Source: an uncultured Lachnospiraceae bacterium
Lineage (GTDB): Bacteria; Bacillota; Clostridia; Lachnospirales; Lachnospiraceae
DNA: 58,799 nucleotides
Direction: 5' to 3'
Assembly (NCBI GenBank): GCA_949840805.1
Contig: CATKXR010000023.1
Location: 1-58,799 of the forward strand
Positions within the stretch are counted from its first letter, which is position 1. The number at the start of each line of letters is the position of its first letter. Positions 54,101 to 58,799 of this stretch are shown here, in pieces. The position numbers were made by a program, and so were the translations under genes. The notes beneath the pieces were generated by a model. That model ran no database searches, was not told where the DNA came from, and worked only from the letters and a program-made list of their open reading frames with translations.

Positions 54101-54595
54101 ATGAAAACACTATATCTAATTGGCGGAACAATGGGAATCGGAAAAACAACGGTAAGCCAGCAGTTAAAAAAGGATTTGATTAACAGTGTTTTTCTTGATG
54201 GTGACTGGTGCTGGGATGCCAGCCCGTTTCAGGTGACGGAAGAGACGAAGGAGATGGTTGTGCATAATATTTGTTATTTGCTGAACAGTTTTCTTCATTG
54301 TTCTGCTTATGAAAATATTATTTTTTGCTGGGTAATGCATGAGCAATCTGTCATTGACCGAATTATGGAAAAACTTGATATAGAAAATTGCGAGGTCAAA
54401 AATATTTCACTGATTGCCGATGAAAATAATCTGCGTGACAGATTAACGGCAGATATAACAAGCGGGGTTCGTGCTGCTGATGTTATCGACAGAAGTGTTG
54501 CAAGAATTTCCATGTATCAAGCTCTTGATACAATTAAAATTGATACAAGCAATAAAACAGTTCAGGCGGTTGCAGATGAAATTATGATGCTGTAA
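54101..54595 (+). CDS. P-loop nucleotide kinase-like protein
   Basis: 164 residues. Walker A GTMGIGKTT (residues 9-17), LDGDWCW after strand two, and an Arg-rich lid-type segment (NNLRDRLTADI, then RAADVIDRSVARI). This is the layout of small AAA_33-type kinases, such as shikimate- or gluconate-kinase-like and antibiotic-phosphotransferase-like proteins. The substrate is not predictable. GAGGGTGAGGA lies upstream of the ATG. A weak A-tract/T-tract hairpin follows at about 54657-54685. Confidence 0.8.
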   Translation: MKTLYLIGGTMGIGKTTVSQQLKKDLINSVFLDGDWCWDASPFQVTEETKEMVVHNICYLLNSFLHCSAYENIIFCWVMHEQSVIDRIMEKLDIENCEVKNISLIADENNLRDRLTADITSGVRAADVIDRSVARISMYQALDTIKIDTSNKTVQAVADEIMML

Positions 54596-54785
54596 TACAG
54601 ACAACTTCCGGTTTGAAGTCTCAAATTTCCAAGGTTTTAAAAATTACCCCGGATCAAAAAAGTAGGCAATCGGCCGGCTTTTTTGAAAAAGTGGGTGAAT
54701 TTATAAAAATGGGATCTTGAAAAGTGTATGAAATGAAGCACAGAGATTCCGAGAGTATATTATATTGTTTAGGAGGAAACTAGCT

Positions 54786-56696
54786 ATGGCATGGCATGAC
54801 GAAGCAGTATTTTATCACATTTATCCATTGGGGCTGACAGGCGCGCCGAAACAGAATTCCTACGAGAAACCCGTTCATCGTCTGAATACGTTGATTCCAT
54901 GGATTTCCCATATAAAAGAGATTGGGTGCAACGCCCTTTATATCGGTCCTCTCTTTGAATCGGTAGGACACGGATATGAGACCACGGATTATAAAAAGCT
55001 GGACAGCCGCTTAGGGGATAATGACGATCTGAAAAACTTTGTGGCAGAATGTCACAGACAGGGAATCCGGGTGATCTTAGACGGGGTATTTAATCATACG
55101 GGACGGGATTTTTTTGCTTTTCAGGATATCAAAAAGAACAGGGAAAATTCTCCCTATAAGGATTGGTATTGCAATGTGAATTTCTGGGGAAACAATGAAT
55201 ATAATGATGGATTTTCCTATCAGAACTGGGGCGGATACAATCTTTTGATTAAGCTGAATCAGCACAATCCGGCGGTTCGTGACTATATCTGCGATGTGAT
55301 CCGTTTCTGGGTAAAAGAATTTGACATTGACGGAATCCGTCTGGACGCTGCAGATGTGATGGAATTTGACTATATGCGGGCTTTTCGGCAGGTGGCAGAA
55401 GAGGTAAAACCGGATTTCTGGCTTATGGGGGAAGTGATTCACGGGGATTATACCCGCTGGGTCAATGAGAACACCCTTCATTCTGTGACCAATTATCATT
55501 TGCATAAAGCTCTTTATTCCGGTCACAATGACCACAACTATTTTGAGATCGCCCATACGGTAAAGCGTCTTTATGGAATGGGAGGCAATCGGCCGGACGG
55601 CCTGAAGCTTTATAATTTTGTGGATAACCATGACGTGGAGCGGATTTATACAAAGCTTACAAACAAGGCTCATTTTGTGCCGGTTCATATTTTGCTGTAT
55701 ACCCTTCCGGGCGTTCCCTCCATCTACTATGGTTCCGAATTTGGGATTGAGGGGAAAAAGGAGCGCTATTCGGATGATTCCCTGCGCCCCGCCTTAGAAC
55801 TCTCGGACTATGACGATGCGCTAAAGACAAATCCATGCACCCGCCTGATCGGCGCGCTGGGCAGGATCCGTCAGGCTAACAAGGCCCTGTCCTACGGAGA
55901 CTACCAGGAGCTGCTTTTGACGAACCGGCAGTATGCGTTTTCCAGAAACTGCGGCGGAGAGAGCGTTGTGATTACGGTAAATAACGATGAAAGTGATTAT
56001 GTCATGAACGTGCCGGCAGGGGCAGGAGCCGCTTATGTGGGAGCGCTGTCCGGGCAGCGGGTGGATGTGGTTGACGGCAGAATCACCGTTAATGTGAAAG
56101 CCAATGCAGGAGAAATCTGGATTCCCGTATTAGAAGAGGAAAGCCTGGCTGATGATGGAAAGGATAAAGAGAATGTTCTGGAGGCTGTGACAGAAAAGAA
56201 GCCGGAGAGGCAGGAAGAGGAGTTCGGGAAAGCTGCAGGACCCGGAACGGAGAAGAAAGAAACCGGGAAGGCTGGGAAGCCGGAAAAGGCAGTAGAGCCG
56301 GAAAGAGCCATGGGATCCGGGAAAACGGCAGAGCCGGACAAAGGCATGGAGTTAGGGAGGACTGCGGAACCGAAAAAAGACGTAAAGCCAGAGAATACTA
56401 CAAAATCAAAAAGAACCAAGACCACGGAAGAGGAAAATACAAGAGAGACGGAAGGCCGCACCAGGAAAGAGAACAAAAAAACTTCAGGTAAACCAAATCA
56501 GACGGCAGAAACGGGTGAGGATGCGAAACCAGATAAAGAAGAGGAAGCCTTTGAACGAGGAAAGATTGCCGGTCTGCAGGAGGCCATTCTTGCCATTATG
56601 GAGAAAAACGGCCCGATCACAGATCAGATGCGGAGGGATGTGACGGAAAATGTATATCACGATTCCCTTATTAACTGGGTAAAAAGTTTCCATTAA
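54786..56696 (+). CDS. GH13 alpha-amylase-family enzyme with a charged C-terminal tail
   Basis: 636 residues. The GH13 barrel covers about 1-380 with nucleophile D187 (IRLDAAD), acid/base E216 (LMGEV) and D283 (FVDNHD), then a C-terminal beta domain to about 455. There is no signal peptide, so it acts in the cytoplasm on imported maltodextrins or glycogen. From about 455 a 130-residue disordered Lys/Glu/Pro/Thr tail follows, ending in a compact helix pair (FERGKIAGLQEAILAIM, then DQMRRDVTENVYHDSLINWV). The ATG at 54786 has AGGAGGAAA upstream. The tail is not part of the GH13 family. Confidence 0.92.
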   Translation: MAWHDEAVFYHIYPLGLTGAPKQNSYEKPVHRLNTLIPWISHIKEIGCNALYIGPLFESVGHGYETTDYKKLDSRLGDNDDLKNFVAECHRQGIRVILDGVFNHTGRDFFAFQDIKKNRENSPYKDWYCNVNFWGNNEYNDGFSYQNWGGYNLLIKLNQHNPAVRDYICDVIRFWVKEFDIDGIRLDAADVMEFDYMRAFRQVAEEVKPDFWLMGEVIHGDYTRWVNENTLHSVTNYHLHKALYSGHNDHNYFEIAHTVKRLYGMGGNRPDGLKLYNFVDNHDVERIYTKLTNKAHFVPVHILLYTLPGVPSIYYGSEFGIEGKKERYSDDSLRPALELSDYDDALKTNPCTRLIGALGRIRQANKALSYGDYQELLLTNRQYAFSRNCGGESVVITVNNDESDYVMNVPAGAGAAYVGALSGQRVDVVDGRITVNVKANAGEIWIPVLEEESLADDGKDKENVLEAVTEKKPERQEEEFGKAAGPGTEKKETGKAGKPEKAVEPERAMGSGKTAEPDKGMELGRTAEPKKDVKPENTTKSKRTKTTEEENTRETEGRTRKENKKTSGKPNQTAETGEDAKPDKEEEAFERGKIAGLQEAILAIMEKNGPITDQMRRDVTENVYHDSLINWVKSFH

Positions 56697-56730
56697 ATGA
56701 TGGAAACACGTATATGAATCTTTGAGGAAA

Positions 56731-56782
56731 ACAGCAGCCACTCCTGCAATGAGGCTATTTTCATTGCAGGAGTGGCTGCTGT
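56731..56782. terminator. Bidirectional 22-bp hairpin terminator
   Basis: 56731-56752 pairs perfectly with 56761-56782 around an eight-base loop. It lies between the convergent GH13 and GH18 genes. T-runs are short, but the stem is very stable. Confidence 0.85.
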
Positions 56783-56808
56783 GTTGGTAATGTGGTATTT
56801 ACTTGCAG

Positions 56809-58119
56809 TCATGGAACCCGGCAGTTTTTTCCGATAGTCTGCAAAAGGCTTTTGTCCGTCTGGCCGGTGTCCTGAGTCAGCTCCCAGATCATGACGCCCC
56901 CCAGGTTTTCTCTGGCATATCTTGTTTTTTCGGCAACGGTGTCCATACCGTTATAGTAGACTTCCATACCATTATAAAGCGTGTGATCCTTTTCCCAGGC
57001 ATCAGGCGCATTTTCTAAGATTATCCCATAATCCGCCCAGCCGGGGCGGGAGTAAAAGGGAAGACCCAGCACGACTTTATGCGAGGGGAGACCCCGCGCC
57101 TCCTTCCAGTAGCTTGCGCAGTCCACCGCAAAAGGATAAGAGGAGTGACGTTCCCCGTCTCCGCCGTCATAGGCCATGATATTGATGAAATCCACGGCGT
57201 TTAAGACGGTGTTGGTGTGGGCGGCGGCGTCATAATAGATGCTGCCGTCAGGGGTGGCGCCGCTCAATACGGCCGCGGTCAGAAGCTTGCCGTTTTTGTG
57301 GAGCCGGTCGGCCAGTGTAAGCATCAGGGCTTCGTACTGTCTTGCGCTGGTGCCGTCTGTCCGGGGATGCTCCCAGTCCATGTCCACACCGTCAAACCCA
57401 TATTCCTCGCACATGGACAGAATATTTTCTGCCAGGCGCCGGATACCGGCATCTGTGGCAGTGGCTTCCATGAACACGCTTTCCAGCGGCGTGTCATGGT
57501 AGCTCCATCCCCCTACGGACAAGAGAACTTTGGCTCCGTTGTCATGGGCCGAGCGGAGCAGCGCTTTGGCCGTGTCCGGATTTTCTAAGTCCCGCAGGCT
57601 GCCGTCCGGCTTAGGAATAGCAAAAGCATAGCAGACATGGGTCACAATGCCAAAATCCACACACGAAAGCTTGTCCGGCTTCCAACTGGGATAGTAGCCT
57701 ACCACTTTAAAGTCCGTCAGCTCCCTGTTTTGCGGTGCGGAGGCATTTACGGGAATGTTTTTTGTGATTTCCGTCTGAGCTGATGTATGATCCGAAACGC
57801 CTAAATCCTCCCACACATCGCTGTTTCCCGGCAATTCTCCCAGAGTCCACCATTTAGCCCGATACAGGCGTCCCTCATAGTCTGCAGTATCGCCGCCGGT
57901 GTAAACCGTGGTACGGTCCCAGGTTTCGCTGGCCGTGCGGGAACTGTCCTGGTTTTGGTTGTCACCAGTCAGACGGAAACCGTCCTGGTTCACTGCATCA
58001 TGTCCGGTGCGGATCTCTGCACTGGTACTCATACTGACACATGGACATACTGTAAGAGTCAGCAGGATACCCAGCATGGCGCCTCCCAAAAGATACGGCA
58101 ATGATTGTTTCTTTTCCAT
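56809..58119 (-). CDS. Secreted GH18 chitinase-like enzyme with CBM5/12
   Basis: 436 residues. A signal or anchor segment (PYLLGGAMLGILLTLTVCPCVS) is followed by a carbohydrate-binding CBM5/12-type module (about 68-108: WDRTTVYTGGDTADYEGRLYRAKWW) and a GH18 barrel. The catalytic D243-G-V-D246-M-D248-W-E250 motif and the VLLSVGGWS strand are intact. GH18 enzymes cleave chitin or related GlcNAc polymers. AGGAGG precedes the ATG. It is single, with 250 bp of AT-rich upstream sequence in which I see no other gene. Confidence 0.93.
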   Translation of the reverse strand: MEKKQSLPYLLGGAMLGILLTLTVCPCVSMSTSAEIRTGHDAVNQDGFRLTGDNQNQDSSRTASETWDRTTVYTGGDTADYEGRLYRAKWWTLGELPGNSDVWEDLGVSDHTSAQTEITKNIPVNASAPQNRELTDFKVVGYYPSWKPDKLSCVDFGIVTHVCYAFAIPKPDGSLRDLENPDTAKALLRSAHDNGAKVLLSVGGWSYHDTPLESVFMEATATDAGIRRLAENILSMCEEYGFDGVDMDWEHPRTDGTSARQYEALMLTLADRLHKNGKLLTAAVLSGATPDGSIYYDAAAHTNTVLNAVDFINIMAYDGGDGERHSSYPFAVDCASYWKEARGLPSHKVVLGLPFYSRPGWADYGIILENAPDAWEKDHTLYNGMEVYYNGMDTVAEKTRYARENLGGVMIWELTQDTGQTDKSLLQTIGKNCRVP

Positions 58120-58370
58120 AGTACAATCCTCCTTCCTGCCTTCCGCATAATTCTGTTCTTCACATAAAAAACGGTAAAAATTTTAGGAAACCTCCGCTTA
58201 GGAAGCTTCCGCTTGCTCACGGGCTTTTCGCACTTAATTTTGGCTTATATGGACAGTATAATGTATGGGACATATTAGCACAACCCCATTTCCTTTTTTC
58301 TGACATTATTTAATCTTCGATAATATCGCCTGATTTTTAGCGCCATTGTCCAAATCTCCGGTTGCACCTT

Positions 58371-58628
58371 TTAGCCTCCGACAGAACCGCCGCGGCAGTC
58401 CGGCCGGACATTCAGCCTGTCTAAAAAATCCGTACCCCAATTGCACATGGCATCTAAAACGGGAATAACGCTCCGTCCGAAATCAGTAAGCGAATAAAGA
58501 GTTCTTGGCGGCTTATTGGGGATGACTTCCCGATGCACCATCCCGTATTCCTCCAGGTCATGAAGCTGTTGTTTAAATATTCCATGATTGGTATTCACTC
58601 CTTTTTTCGCTATGCTTTTGAAAAGCAA
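58371..58628 (-). pseudogene. HxlR-family regulator fragment, N-terminus missing
   Basis: The visible 70 residues (FKQQLHDLEEYGMVHREVIPNKPPRTLYSLTDFGRSVIPVLDAM) are the second half of an HxlR winged helix. The N-terminal cysteine and first helices of the family are absent upstream, where reading frames contain stops. A TTG (58628) or a GTG near 58598 with AAAGGA could still start a short product, so a truncated functional protein cannot be excluded. Confidence 0.65.
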
Positions 58629-58703
58629 CTACCTTAAAAGTGCGTTCTTGCAAAATATGTTTGTTCTGTTAAAATCCCATCTTTGACAGTCAAACAAAAC
58701 AAA

Positions 58704-58746
58704 GCACCGTTGAAATGCCCATTCTACCAGGGATTTCCAGCGGTGC
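58704..58746. terminator. Hairpin near the right window end
   Basis: GCACCGTTGAAATGCCC pairs with GGGATTTCCAGCGGTGC with mismatches. On the minus strand it is followed by TTTGTTTTGTTT, so it likely ends a leftward gene outside the window. The same face on the plus strand has CGTTTCGTTTT. Confidence 0.65.
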
Positions 58747-58799
58747 CGTTTCGTTTTGATATATAGTCTTTTTTCTGATAAAGAAATGTTAGAAAATTT

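Overview
The window looks like a chromosomal segment of a flagellated, Gram-positive anaerobe of the Clostridia, most likely Lachnospiraceae. The basis is the gene repertoire and order: a FliW/CsrA-controlled flagellar locus, secreted proteins with choline-binding-type repeats, zapA and a large U32 protein next to ruvAB, a SEDS/PBP pair, and Rpn-type and serine-recombinase remnants. Base composition is moderate in the core and clearly more AT-rich at about 36.1-44.4 kb and 51.4-54.6 kb. This placement is inferred from protein resemblance, not from a database search.

Region 1 (1-22.5 kb) is a late flagellar locus. On the left, a ParA ATPase and an Ala/Pro-rich protein with at least five copies of a FliM/FliN-type motif are read leftward, divergent from fliD-fliS-FliT-like. 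A second FliD-like protein and a degenerate nucleotidyltransferase-family protein follow. Convergent to these is the operon flgM-flgN-flgK-flgL-DUF6470-fliW-csrA. Divergent from flgM is a rightward operon of a FliK/YlqG-like protein, an FlhB-C-like protein, two secreted repeat proteins, an unsignalled lytic transglycosylase, a PilZ protein and a TPR glycosyltransferase, followed by flagellin. Several GCCGATA(A/T) boxes suggest sigma-28 control. FlgM (anti-sigma), FliW/CsrA (flagellin translation) and PilZ (c-di-GMP) suggest layered regulation.

Region 2 (22.5-35.8 kb) is housekeeping: a YprB-like exonuclease, ruvAB, zapA, an RlhA-like U32 protein, a SEDS glycosyltransferase with its class B PBP, a NUDIX hydrolase, an M32 carboxypeptidase and an S8 serine protease.

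Region 3 (35.8-44.5 kb) is an AT-rich accessory island that appears to have replaced most of a second S8 protease gene, of which only a 3' stump remains. It carries a RhuM-family protein, an RloA/RloB (AbiL-like) pair with an extended RloB, decayed recombinase and Rpn-nuclease genes, and an 815-residue protein that joins a UvrD-like helicase, a PD-(D/E)XK nuclease and a DEDDh exonuclease. That last protein is the best candidate for an undescribed defence effector.

Region 4 (44.5-58.8 kb) is a regulatory and metabolic mosaic: an AraC/GyrI regulator with an ABC exporter, a two-component system, an MFS carrier, a GyrI-like protein behind a strongly structured leader, a 500-bp cluster of nested inverted repeats, a DUF1848 protein, a P-loop kinase, a GH13 enzyme with an odd charged tail, a secreted GH18 chitinase and an HxlR fragment. 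I saw no tRNA, rRNA or CRISPR array.
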